10,158 nt of DNA from NCBI GenBank assembly GCA_902465495.1, contig CABQND010000061.1, positions 1-10,158 of the forward strand, written 5' to 3'. The stretch comes from an uncultured Eubacteriales bacterium (GTDB taxonomy: Bacteria; Bacillota; Clostridia; Christensenellales; Borkfalkiaceae). The notes beneath the pieces are model-generated. The model made no database searches, had not been told where the DNA came from, and was given only the letters and a program-made list of their open reading frames with translations. Positions 1-6,879 of this stretch are shown in pieces; within the stretch, counting starts at the first letter, position 1, and each line of letters opens with the position of its first letter. The translations under genes were made by a program, and so were the position numbers.

Positions 1-175
1 TTTTAAAAATTCCTCAGCAAATGCAAATATCTTATAAAAGTGTGCCTTCCCGTCATTTTTAAATATGGAAAAATTAAAGGTTAAATCAATCAACTTTTTT
101 TCATTTTATCCCATATTTCCACATTTTCCCAACTTTTTTTCAGTTGTATTTTCAGACAAAAAAACAATAACTTTG
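1..175. other. AT-rich non-coding stretch, possible leader of a gene beyond the left edge
   Basis: No credible reading frame is present on either strand. On the minus strand a TGAGGA sequence at 13-18 would be a usable ribosome binding site for a leftward gene whose start lies just outside the window, though the spacing would be at least 12 bases, which is long. Farther upstream on that strand are three TGGRA elements (about 108-138) in a T/A-rich background. No convincing promoter hexamer pair was found. The assignment as a leader is inference; the lack of coding is what is seen. Confidence 0.3.
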
Positions 176-206
176 AAAAAAAAACACGCAGCTTTCGCCG
201 CGTGTT
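176..206 (-). terminator. Rho-independent terminator of the acyltransferase-ligase operon
   Basis: Read on the minus strand, AACACGC (200-206) pairs with GCGTGTT (183-189), with a further GC/GC pair inside the loop, and the stem runs straight into nine consecutive T (176-184). It lies 12 bases beyond the ligase stop codon, the usual place for an operon terminator. Confidence 0.9.
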
Positions 207-218
207 CGCATTGCATAT

Positions 219-1826
219 TTATTTCGTTTTGAGATCCGGGCCGCGCTCTTCCAGCACCTTACGGTCTATCTTTCCAATCAAGTTCACCGGAAGCCTGTCC
301 TCAAAAATAATTTCTTTGGGCACCGCATATGAAATAAGTTTTCGGCGGCAAATTTCCAAAATTTCCCGTTCACACGCTGTGCGGTCGGCATTTTCCTTAC
401 ATTCAACAAACAAGCGCACGACTTGTCCTTTCACCGCGTCAAATACCCCGACTGCACACACCTTGCGGACGCCCGTAACCTCCCTTGCGACTTCTTCGAT
501 CTCCGAAGGATATACCGGCACGCCGCTCACTTTGATCATGTTTTTGATGCGTTGCTTGAAATACAAAAATCCGTCTTTATCCAGCCAACCGTAATCACCC
601 GTTTTCAGCCACTTTCTCCCGCCGATCTCCTCAAACGGAGAATATTCTTCATGGAGATATCCGATCATAAACTGGTCGGTATCCAAATAGATTTCACCGA
701 CTTCGCCCGCAGGCTGTTCCTTACCGTCTTTGAATATTTTGACATAAGTATTGGAGAGCGGATAACCGATCGAATTTTCACGATGATGCGCAAGCGTATT
801 CACAAGGCAGACCGTCACAGTTTCCGTCAGCCCGTATCCGACATACATGCGCGCCCGACTGCCGCCGCGTTCAAGAGCCGCGTTGAAATCGTCGATGAGC
901 TGTTGCGGCACGCTGTCTCCGCCGACATATACATCCTTGATATGCGAAAGATCCGCTTTTGTGAACGATCTCTCGCCCAAAAGTTTCAAAAACATCGTCG
1001 GAACGCCCGTTAAAATGTTCGCCTTTTCCTTGACAATCTGCTTTGCGCTCCGCTTGGCGTTAAATTGAATGCACATAATGTTTGTGCGGCGCATCAGCAT
1101 ACACATATGCATATTGATGCACAAGCCAAAGCCATGAAAAATAGGAAGAACGTTATACAGCGCCGAATAATTTTCAACAGGCTCGCTGAGAAATTCTTCC
1201 GCCTTGGCGCACAAAATATTAAAAACGCGATTGTTATGCACAATGATTTTCGGTTCGCCGGTCGTACCGCCGCTCGCAAGATATACAGCCGCTTCGTTTT
1301 CCTCGAATGCTGCGGCACACACGTGCGGATTTTTACGGTTTTTCAGATATTTTTCAAAGCTTTCCCCGAACGCAGTCCTCTTTTTCGTGAGTCTGTAATA
1401 CGCTTTCGCGGGCGTAGCCATATATCGAGAACTGTCACTGACCAATGTCGGAACACCAAAATCATATTTCCCGCATTTGTACAGATCGTACACGAGCACC
1501 AGTTTGCTCGCCGTACGGTCGATGCTCTCTTTGAGCTTTTCAGGAGGAATAAAGGGATGTACGAGATTGACTGCCGCCCCCAGCTTATTCGCCGCATAAA
1601 AGCACAGAAGCGCCGCCGGCGAATTGGGCATGCAAAGAGTTACCGTATCACCTTTCCCTACCGAAAAATCGGCCGCAAGGTTATCCGCAAGCACGTCGAT
1701 CATCCGATGCACCTGCGCAAATGAATATTTTTTGCCGTAAAAAGAAATCGCCGTGCGAACGGTACTGTCTGAGATATTTTGCAAAATAGCTTCGTACATC
1801 GAACAATTTTCGGGTAACTGTTTCAT
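219..1826 (-). CDS. AMP-forming acyl-CoA synthetase/ligase family protein
   Basis: This 535-residue protein belongs to the ANL (adenylate-forming) superfamily, which activates a carboxylic acid with ATP to an acyl-adenylate and usually passes it to CoA or a carrier thiol. Motifs seen in order are the phosphate-binding loop SGGTTGEPK (185-193), YVGYGLTET (328-336), the hinge region KTGDYGWLDKDGF (408-420), IKVSGVPVYPSEIE (431-444), and the C-terminal LPVNLIGKIDRKVL (512-525), whose Lys519 is the expected adenylation lysine. Length and domain order are normal for a complete enzyme. The hinge motif reads QR where most members have GR. The ATG has an AAGGA ribosome binding site six bases upstream. 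It is the second gene of a two-gene operon, 36 bases after the membrane acyltransferase, and is followed by a terminator. The substrate cannot be read from the sequence; no carrier protein, signal peptide or membrane segment is fused to it. Family assignment is firm, acid specificity unknown. Confidence 0.93.
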   Translation of the reverse strand: MKQLPENCSMYEAILQNISDSTVRTAISFYGKKYSFAQVHRMIDVLADNLAADFSVGKGDTVTLCMPNSPAALLCFYAANKLGAAVNLVHPFIPPEKLKESIDRTASKLVLVYDLYKCGKYDFGVPTLVSDSSRYMATPAKAYYRLTKKRTAFGESFEKYLKNRKNPHVCAAAFEENEAAVYLASGGTTGEPKIIVHNNRVFNILCAKAEEFLSEPVENYSALYNVLPIFHGFGLCINMHMCMLMRRTNIMCIQFNAKRSAKQIVKEKANILTGVPTMFLKLLGERSFTKADLSHIKDVYVGGDSVPQQLIDDFNAALERGGSRARMYVGYGLTETVTVCLVNTLAHHRENSIGYPLSNTYVKIFKDGKEQPAGEVGEIYLDTDQFMIGYLHEEYSPFEEIGGRKWLKTGDYGWLDKDGFLYFKQRIKNMIKVSGVPVYPSEIEEVAREVTGVRKVCAVGVFDAVKGQVVRLFVECKENADRTACEREILEICRRKLISYAVPKEIIFEDRLPVNLIGKIDRKVLEERGPDLKTK

Positions 1827-1862
1827 AAACTTTCCTTATTCTGATACTGTGTGCCAACGCAC

Positions 1863-2849
1863 TCACACAAATAATTTTGATACAAACGCTGCCAACGCCA
1901 AAAGTACGGGAATGACAATCATATGTGCTATATAAAGAACTGCCGCATGTCTGCCGATCGTGCATATGCCGCTGTTCCACGCTCCATCCAGCGGAGCAAA
2001 TGCATATTTCGCCGCAGTGTGATAAACAAACCTGCCGATCAACCCACCCAAAAGCACAGTTGCCGCAAACGGCAAAAGCGGAAAATAATCGCCCGAATAC
2101 CGCAGATAATCAAAATACCCGTTGGATGCATCGGGACGGATATATAAAAAGATAGCAAGGAATTTATTCTCTTCCAAAGAATTTGATCCGAGAAATTTCG
2201 AAACGACGTGCCCGTATCCGCCGGCAAAAGTAAACTCCGCAAGCGCCGTAAAGGTCCATATCAGAAGTCCCGCGCCTACCAACCCCGGCAAAAGGCGCAG
2301 AGCCGATCGCACCCGACGCGCAATTTTTCCGTTTCCGAGCATATCCCCGACCGCCACTGCGGCATTGTCAATAAAGGCATACAAGAAAATCGCACAGGCA
2401 AGCATCGGAATAGCGCCGAACAAATAGTGCATGTTTGAATTTGTGATATCCGAAAGAATAGAACTTACTTCCGTTATACCGAGCGCAACAAGCGCAAGCG
2501 GGATCGCGCGGCGAAAATTCCCGCGCGTCAGCGTACAACTGACTCCGCAAAGCAAGAAAAAAACCGTGATCACCACGCCGCGCACATACAGACGCACATC
2601 CCAAGCCCAATACGCGCGGCCGAGCGGTGCGCTTTCGGCAAATAAATTCGTACCGAGCGTCTCGTTTATGAATGGCATGATATCCCACAGGCAATACATC
2701 AGATGATCAAAAATCATCAGTATCACACAAATTCCGCGCAGAAAATCAATTTCCCAGAATCTTCCCTCGCTCTTGCCCGTAAAGCGGCGCATCATCTTTT
2801 TATATCCGACGTTGCCCGGATGTTGTACATTCACTCCGTTCCGATACAT
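1863..2849 (-). CDS. Integral membrane acyltransferase, DUF1624 / HGSNAT-like
   Basis: A strongly hydrophobic protein of up to 328 residues, resembling the heparan-alpha-glucosaminide N-acetyltransferase catalytic-domain family (DUF1624), which transfers acetyl groups across a membrane to glycans. Family hallmarks are EIDFLRGICVILMIFDHL (33-50, with His49 in the first membrane segment), FFLLCGVSCTLTRGN (97-111), DYFPLLPFAATVLLGG (254-269), and the C-terminal IGRHAAVLYIAHMIVI (298-313). About seven or more membrane segments are apparent, near 38-56, 90-106, 112-131, 144-162, 187-205, 258-275 and 303-325. The start is uncertain: the ATG at 2849 has no clear ribosome binding site, and two adjacent ATG codons at residues 19-20 (2795 and 2792) lie closer to the conserved core and are also possible. 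It is first in an operon with the ligase and has its own consensus promoter. The acceptor glycan is unknown; acetylation of a wall or exported polysaccharide is inferred from family behaviour. Confidence 0.85.
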   Translation of the reverse strand: MYRNGVNVQHPGNVGYKKMMRRFTGKSEGRFWEIDFLRGICVILMIFDHLMYCLWDIMPFINETLGTNLFAESAPLGRAYWAWDVRLYVRGVVITVFFLLCGVSCTLTRGNFRRAIPLALVALGITEVSSILSDITNSNMHYLFGAIPMLACAIFLYAFIDNAAVAVGDMLGNGKIARRVRSALRLLPGLVGAGLLIWTFTALAEFTFAGGYGHVVSKFLGSNSLEENKFLAIFLYIRPDASNGYFDYLRYSGDYFPLLPFAATVLLGGLIGRFVYHTAAKYAFAPLDGAWNSGICTIGRHAAVLYIAHMIVIPVLLALAAFVSKLFV

Positions 2850-2866
2850 AATCTGACTGTGTTTTC

Positions 2867-2880
2867 AGCCGCACGCGGCT
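2867..2880 (-). repeat. GC-rich perfect inverted repeat in the acyltransferase 5' leader
   Basis: AGCCGCACGCGGCT is a perfect palindrome able to fold as a five-pair hairpin with a four-base loop. It is flanked by GTGT and ACAC arms (2858-2861 and 2887-2890) that could extend it imperfectly. It falls in the predicted untranslated leader, between the promoter and the start codon. There is no T run on either side, so it is not a standard terminator; a leader hairpin or protein site are the alternatives. Confidence 0.5.
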
Positions 2881-2897
2881 TGTCTTTACACAAAACT

Positions 2898-2926
2898 ATT
2901 ATAAAGTTTGTGCTGCGCGTTGTCAA
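2898..2926 (-). promoter_or_regulatory. Consensus sigma-A promoter for the acyltransferase-ligase operon
   Basis: On the minus strand the sequence has TTGACA (2921-2926), a 17-base spacer, and TATAAT (2898-2903), a 12/12 match with optimal spacing. The -35 box overlaps the stop codon of the dihydrouridine synthase gene (2923-2925). The expected transcript start is near 2891, leaving a leader of roughly 40 bases. The -10 box sits inside a near-perfect dyad: CACAAAACT at 2889-2897 and AGTTTGTG at 2905-2912. That arrangement would suit a repressor operator. Confidence 0.85.
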
Positions 2927-3897
2927 TCGCTCGCCCTGTCCGCCGCAAAAATTTCATCCAGCACAGTGTGTAGCTCCGAAATTGTTCCGCAAGTAAAGAG
3001 TTTTGCTCGCATTTGCGCGCAACCGCGCATACCGCGCAGATAAAAAGACGCCATCTTCCGCATCTGTACGACCGTGTATTTTTCGCCGTAAAACAAAAGC
3101 ATATCCGCTATCTGCGCCTCTATCGCGGCCCGCCTGTCCCATGTATCCTTTCCGCCTAAAATTTCACTAAAGACGTGAGGATCATACATTGCCGCCCGCG
3201 CAACCATGACGCCGTCCGCTCCTGTTTCGTCCAACATGCGCAAAGCATCCTCTCTCGAAAACACCCCGCCGTTGGCGATAACGGGAATTTTCACTGCCGC
3301 CTTTGCTGCCGCGATCGCAGCATAATCAGGCTCGCCGGAATAATACATATCCCGCGTTCTTCCGTGCACAGTGATCATGTCTGCGCCCGCATCCTCGCAC
3401 AACTTTGCAAAATCCGCCGCCACGATCTTGCCCCGTTCCAACCCGATGCGGAACTTGACACTGATCGCTTTGCCGCTCTTTTTACACTCCGAAATAATTT
3501 TCGCCGCACGCGAAAAATCGGCGAGGAGAGCGCTCCCTTCGCCGTTTTTGTAAACCTTCGGCACAGGACATCCCATGTTGATATCGATCAGACGAAAACC
3601 TTTTAAATCTTCACTCTCGCACGCTTCGCGCAGGATGAGCGGATCGCTCCCGAATAGCTGCGCCGCTGTCTGGGGTTCACTCTTATCGCGATACAAAAGC
3701 TGTCTCGTCGCCTCGCTGTTATATTTAAGCCCCTTTGCGCTTACCATCTCCGTAAAGCATAATCCGGCTCCAAAGGAATAGCAAAGTTTTCGGAACGCAA
3801 AGTCGGTATATCCTGCAAGCGGCGCGCAAAATACATTATTCGGCGTAGACGTATCGCCGATTTTGAGTCCTTTTCCGAGTTCAGCGCCTTTCGTCAT
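2923..3897 (-). CDS. dus: tRNA-dihydrouridine synthase (DusB-like)
   Basis: This 324-residue flavoenzyme reduces uridines in the tRNA D-loop to dihydrouridine using FMN and NAD(P)H. The N-terminal TIM barrel shows FCAPLAGYTDFAFRKL (23-38), FTEMVSAKGL (48-57), the catalytic-cysteine motif DINMGCPVPKV (105-115, Cys110), SVKFRIG (146-152, Lys149), TVHGRTRDMYYSG (176-188), VIANGGV (206-212) and VARAAMYDPHVF (232-243), followed by the usual C-terminal helical region. In the flavin phosphate-binding segment, most relatives have GRGA or GRAA where this has ARAA. The start at 3897 gives the normal N-terminus and overlaps the mazG end by 17 bases; an in-frame upstream extension to 3936 lies wholly inside mazG and is unlikely to be used. 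An AAGGG sequence about ten bases upstream could bind the ribosome. It is the last gene of the spoVT operon. The subfamily call (DusB rather than DusA or DusC) is by overall resemblance. Confidence 0.95.
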   Translation of the reverse strand: MTKGAELGKGLKIGDTSTPNNVFCAPLAGYTDFAFRKLCYSFGAGLCFTEMVSAKGLKYNSEATRQLLYRDKSEPQTAAQLFGSDPLILREACESEDLKGFRLIDINMGCPVPKVYKNGEGSALLADFSRAAKIISECKKSGKAISVKFRIGLERGKIVAADFAKLCEDAGADMITVHGRTRDMYYSGEPDYAAIAAAKAAVKIPVIANGGVFSREDALRMLDETGADGVMVARAAMYDPHVFSEILGGKDTWDRRAAIEAQIADMLLFYGEKYTVVQMRKMASFYLRGMRGCAQMRAKLFTCGTISELHTVLDEIFAADRASD

Positions 3898-5302
3898 ATT
3901 GTTTTTTCGCCCTTTCGTAATACGCCCACAGCTCATCCGCGCTCAGTTTTTTCATATCCTTGCCATCGGCAAGAATAAGCGTTTCGGTGGCACAAAAGCG
4001 GTCAATAAATTTTTGCGTGCTCTTTTGCAGGCTCTCCTCGCAGTCTGCTCCCGCAAGCCTGCCGACATTTACCGCCGAAAAAAGCAGATCACCCGTTTCT
4101 TCGGATATGTGCACTTCGTTTCCTTCCGCAATCGCCGCCAACAGTTCGGACAGCTCTTCGTTCACCTTCTGTGCCGCTTCGGATACATCTTTGAAATCGT
4201 AGCCGTATTTTGCGGCACGCTTCGCTGCTTTTTGCGCGCGCATCGCCGCGGGAAATACTTTCGGAACATCACGCACCGTGTCCGAAGCCGTCTTCTGCCC
4301 TTTTTCTACCGTCTTGTTTTTCTCCCAAACGGAAAGCGCCCCGTCCGCAGACTCCGCTTTATCCTTACCGAAAATGTGCGAATGCCGAAAAATCAGCTTA
4401 CGACATACGTCGCTGAGCACATCTTCGGGCGAAAATGCACCGCGTTCCTGCGCGAGCACCGAGTGAAACGCGCCCTGCATCAGCACATCGCCCGCCTCTT
4501 CGCAGATTTTGGAATCGTCTCCGCTCTCCACCGCATCGACAAGCTCATACGCCTCTTCGATCATATTTTTGCAAATACTCTCGTGCGTCTGTGCGCGATC
4601 CCAAGGGCATCCGTTCGGCGCGCGAAGCAGCCGCAATATTTCCACAAGATCGGAAAAATCAAAACGCGTTCTTTTTAACAAAGGGATTTCACCGATCACC
4701 AGGGCACAGGTCGAATCGTATTTTTTGCGGCGATCCGCTTCATACAGTTTGATTTTCTCTGCCTTGCCGCCTTGTACGAAAAAGGCGTCCGCTTCATCGC
4801 CAAACCAATCGCACAATTTCAGTTTTGCGTCTCCTGCCACCAAATCGCTGTCAAGATCGTATACGGCAAGCGGAAGAAGAGGCCGCTCCCCTTCCAGCGC
4901 GTATGCTGAAAGCGCCGTACGCGAACGCGAAAACACCTTCGCAGCCGCAAAAGCGCGATCGGCTTTGGATGCCCCGCAAAACACCTTTGTTCCCTTTGCA
5001 CGGCGTATTACTATCTGGGCAGAAACATCTTCGGTTACACTCCCGTCCACACAATACGCGACATCATTCTCTTTCGCCGCAGACAGGACCGCCGCCGCAA
5101 GCTTTTTGTTGAGCGTGTCGAAATTGCGGCTCGTTTCGTATATGTAATCGAGCGTTTCAAAACAAACGCCCAAGGCGCGCACACCATCCGCAACGGGCGT
5201 CTCGCCCGTGCGGAGAATGACTCTTGCCCCCGAACGCAGAACTGCTTCCGCGCCCTGCGGAAGATCTGCTTTTTCACACCCCAATCCGATGACGGTGATC
5301 AT
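3881..5302 (-). CDS. mazG: YabN-type fusion: tetrapyrrole-methylase-like domain plus MazG nucleotide pyrophosphohydrolase
   Basis: A 473-residue two-part protein. Residues 1 to about 205 resemble the tetrapyrrole (corrin/porphyrin) methylase fold that precedes MazG in Bacillus YabN, beginning ITVIGLGCEKADL. Residues about 215-473 hold two MazG repeats. The first has LLRAPNGCPWDRAQTHES (225-242), EEAYELVDAV (249-258), EEAGDVLMQGAFH (268-280) and RKLIFRHSHIFG (301-312), including the metal-binding acidic pairs. The second has EELSELLAAI (382-391) and EETGDLLFSAVNVGR (401-415). MazG proteins hydrolyse NTPs, including damaged ones, to NMP and pyrophosphate. The methylase half looks degenerate: the PGHP-like substrate-loop motif of YabN is not visible, and VDGSVTEDV (85-93) stands in that place. 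The ATG at 5302 is fixed by AAGGAGG seven bases upstream; an in-frame extension to 5440 is inside the flippase gene and lacks homology. It overlaps the flippase gene by 29 bases and the dus gene by 17. Confidence 0.95.
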   Translation of the reverse strand: MITVIGLGCEKADLPQGAEAVLRSGARVILRTGETPVADGVRALGVCFETLDYIYETSRNFDTLNKKLAAAVLSAAKENDVAYCVDGSVTEDVSAQIVIRRAKGTKVFCGASKADRAFAAAKVFSRSRTALSAYALEGERPLLPLAVYDLDSDLVAGDAKLKLCDWFGDEADAFFVQGGKAEKIKLYEADRRKKYDSTCALVIGEIPLLKRTRFDFSDLVEILRLLRAPNGCPWDRAQTHESICKNMIEEAYELVDAVESGDDSKICEEAGDVLMQGAFHSVLAQERGAFSPEDVLSDVCRKLIFRHSHIFGKDKAESADGALSVWEKNKTVEKGQKTASDTVRDVPKVFPAAMRAQKAAKRAAKYGYDFKDVSEAAQKVNEELSELLAAIAEGNEVHISEETGDLLFSAVNVGRLAGADCEESLQKSTQKFIDRFCATETLILADGKDMKKLSADELWAYYERAKKQYDERR

Positions 5303-6809
5303 GCTTTTTCCTCCTTGTAAATGCGCGCAATTCTTCGCCTGTGAACGCATGTAACAGCACAGCAAGCGCAAGATACACAACGCCCGCAGCAGCAAGTGCT
5401 GCCAGAACATGCACCCTGCCGAGCGGAAACGCCACGCCAACCGCCGTCACCGACATAAGCGAAAATTTTAAAAATAATCCATATGCGCGCAATCTGGTCT
5501 TTCGTTCCCTAATACTATATAACAAATTGACGAAAAGTGCAACAAAATAGCACGCCATGGACGCATACGCCGCGCCTGAAACAGAAATTTGCGGGACTCG
5601 AAGAAGAAAAACTTCCAACAATATTTTCAAAGCGACCGCCGCAGTCATCGAAAGCGCCGCAATCTTAGGTTTGCCGCGCCCGGTAAGGCAAGCAGAAAGC
5701 GTCTGTACACACGACAGGGAAAGCGCCGCAAAAGAAAGTGCTCGTACGAGAGACGCGAGGGCCCTGCCCTCTTCACCCGTCACGGACGGAAAGAGAAAGG
5801 ATGCTACCTGTCCCGGGAACGCAAACAAAAAGAATGCCGCCGGAAATGCCACGAAAAGCGTGCATTTCAGCGCGAAAAGTATGCGATCTTCTCCTTCGGA
5901 TGTGCGATTTTCCGCAAAAAGCGATGAAACGGCAGGAACACTCGCCGCCGCAAGTCCGTAACAAATCGAAACGGGAAGATTCACCACTGTCGCGGCACCG
6001 CCCGAATACAACCCATACAGGGCCGTCGCATTATCGGCATACCTGCCAACGAGATTGACAATAAGTATACTATCTAAAATACCCGACAAAGGTAAAATCC
6101 CGGCAGCGATCGTAACAGGCACCGTGACGCGAAGCAAATAAAGGGCATGCGGACGAGACGTGCGGACGCGGTACAACGGTTTTTTTCCGCGCTCCCCCAA
6201 TGCGAGCACAACCATAAACGCACAAGCCGCAAGTTCACTGATCGTGACCGAAAACAGTGCGTATGATACAGCCGCCTGCACATTTGCGCGGAACACCCGC
6301 GCAAAAAACAGCCCCAACCCGATTTTGACGATCTGTTCGGCGATTTCCGAAAGAGCAGTCGGATAAAAATTACTCTTGCCCTGGAAATACCCGCGAAAAC
6401 AGGAAATGACCGAAACAAAAAAGACACTGGGAGCAAGCATACGATAAGCCGTGACCGCCCCGGGCTCACTTTGTGCCGCACTCATGAAAGGCGCAATAAA
6501 AAACATCGCCGCACTGCCAATCAAACCGATTGCCGCAAAAAGTGTAAGCGATTTTTTTAAAATCCCCTCCGACGCGCCACCTCCTTTCTTCTCCGCCTGC
6601 GAAATGAGCCGCGCAAGCCCGGAAGGAATGCCCGTCGCAGAAATGGTGAGCAAAAGGCAGTACAACGGATATACCATCTGATAGATTCCCATACCCTCGC
6701 CGCCAAGAATATTTGTGAGCGGAATGCGATAAAACGCGCCCAGCAATTTGGCGGCAATGCCGCCGAGCGTGATGATGAGCGCGCCTTTCAAAAAACTTTG
6801 CGGTTTCAT
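5274..6809 (-). CDS. SpoVB/YabM-family polysaccharide (lipid-linked glycan) flippase
   Basis: This 511-residue integral membrane protein belongs to the MOP (MATE-like) exporter superfamily, polysaccharide-synthesis branch, which moves lipid-linked glycan precursors outward; SpoVB acts in spore cortex formation and relatives such as MurJ flip lipid II. Hallmarks are the N-terminal KLLGAFYRIPLTNILG (21-36), EGMGIYQMVYPLY (38-50), SGLARLIS (63-70) and the diagnostic block FRGYFQGKSNFYPTALSEI (138-156). About 14 hydrophobic segments are spread along the chain, and the C-terminus is basic. Placement directly after spoVT and before mazG matches yabM of Bacillus subtilis. The ATG at 6809 has a GGGAG ribosome binding site at five-base spacing, but that site lies partly inside a GC-rich hairpin. 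The last nine codons plus stop overlap the start of mazG. SpoVB and YabM are hard to tell apart from sequence alone, so no gene symbol is given. Confidence 0.93.
   Translation of the reverse strand: MKPQSFLKGALIITLGGIAAKLLGAFYRIPLTNILGGEGMGIYQMVYPLYCLLLTISATGIPSGLARLISQAEKKGGGASEGILKKSLTLFAAIGLIGSAAMFFIAPFMSAAQSEPGAVTAYRMLAPSVFFVSVISCFRGYFQGKSNFYPTALSEIAEQIVKIGLGLFFARVFRANVQAAVSYALFSVTISELAACAFMVVLALGERGKKPLYRVRTSRPHALYLLRVTVPVTIAAGILPLSGILDSILIVNLVGRYADNATALYGLYSGGAATVVNLPVSICYGLAAASVPAVSSLFAENRTSEGEDRILFALKCTLFVAFPAAFFLFAFPGQVASFLFPSVTGEEGRALASLVRALSFAALSLSCVQTLSACLTGRGKPKIAALSMTAAVALKILLEVFLLRVPQISVSGAAYASMACYFVALFVNLLYSIRERKTRLRAYGLFLKFSLMSVTAVGVAFPLGRVHVLAALAAAGVVYLALAVLLHAFTGEELRAFTRRKKHDHRHRIGV
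5310..5316 (-). promoter_or_regulatory. Ribosome binding site that fixes the mazG start
   Basis: AAGGAGG on the minus strand lies seven bases ahead of the ATG at 5302, inside the 3' end of the flippase gene. It settles the mazG start in favour of the 473-residue product and supports translational coupling to the flippase gene. Confidence 0.9.
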
Positions 6810-6814
6810 ATGTA

Positions 6815-6861
6815 CTCCCGCCGAGGCGGGACAAGGCGGCGAAGCAGTTTACACAGCCGCC
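6815..6861 (-). promoter_or_regulatory. Tandem GC-rich inverted repeats covering the flippase ribosome binding site
   Basis: In the 70-base gap between spoVT and the flippase gene the minus strand holds four blocks: GGCGGC (6856-6861) pairing with GCCGCC (6835-6840), then CCCGCC (6825-6830) pairing with GGCGGG (6817-6822). The GGGAG ribosome binding site (6815-6819) runs into the last block. Blocks one and three, and two and four, can also pair through five-base GGCGG/CCGCC matches, so alternative folds exist. No T run follows, so neither hairpin is a classic terminator. Control of flippase translation relative to spoVT is inference. Confidence 0.45.
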
Positions 6862-6879
6862 CTGATACGTTCACATCTG

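Noticed and set aside
38..59. Tiny frames in the left non-coding stretch, such as a 17-codon minus-strand frame starting near 55.
   Set aside because: No ribosome binding site, very short, and AT-biased in the same way as the surrounding non-coding DNA.
1065..1724. Long plus-strand open frames opposite the acyl ligase (also 423-1013, and 3863-4678 opposite mazG).
   Set aside because: They lie antisense to well-supported genes, have no recognisable motifs or ribosome binding sites, and are rich in Arg, His and Phe as expected for reverse-strand shadows.
3898..3936. A 13-residue N-terminal extension of the dihydrouridine synthase.
   Set aside because: It lies within the mazG coding sequence and is basic and unlike Dus N-termini; the ATG at 3897 gives the normal start.
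5303..5440. An N-terminal extension of mazG up to 5440.
   Set aside because: It is entirely inside the flippase gene, has no family resemblance, and AAGGAGG sits immediately before the ATG at 5302.
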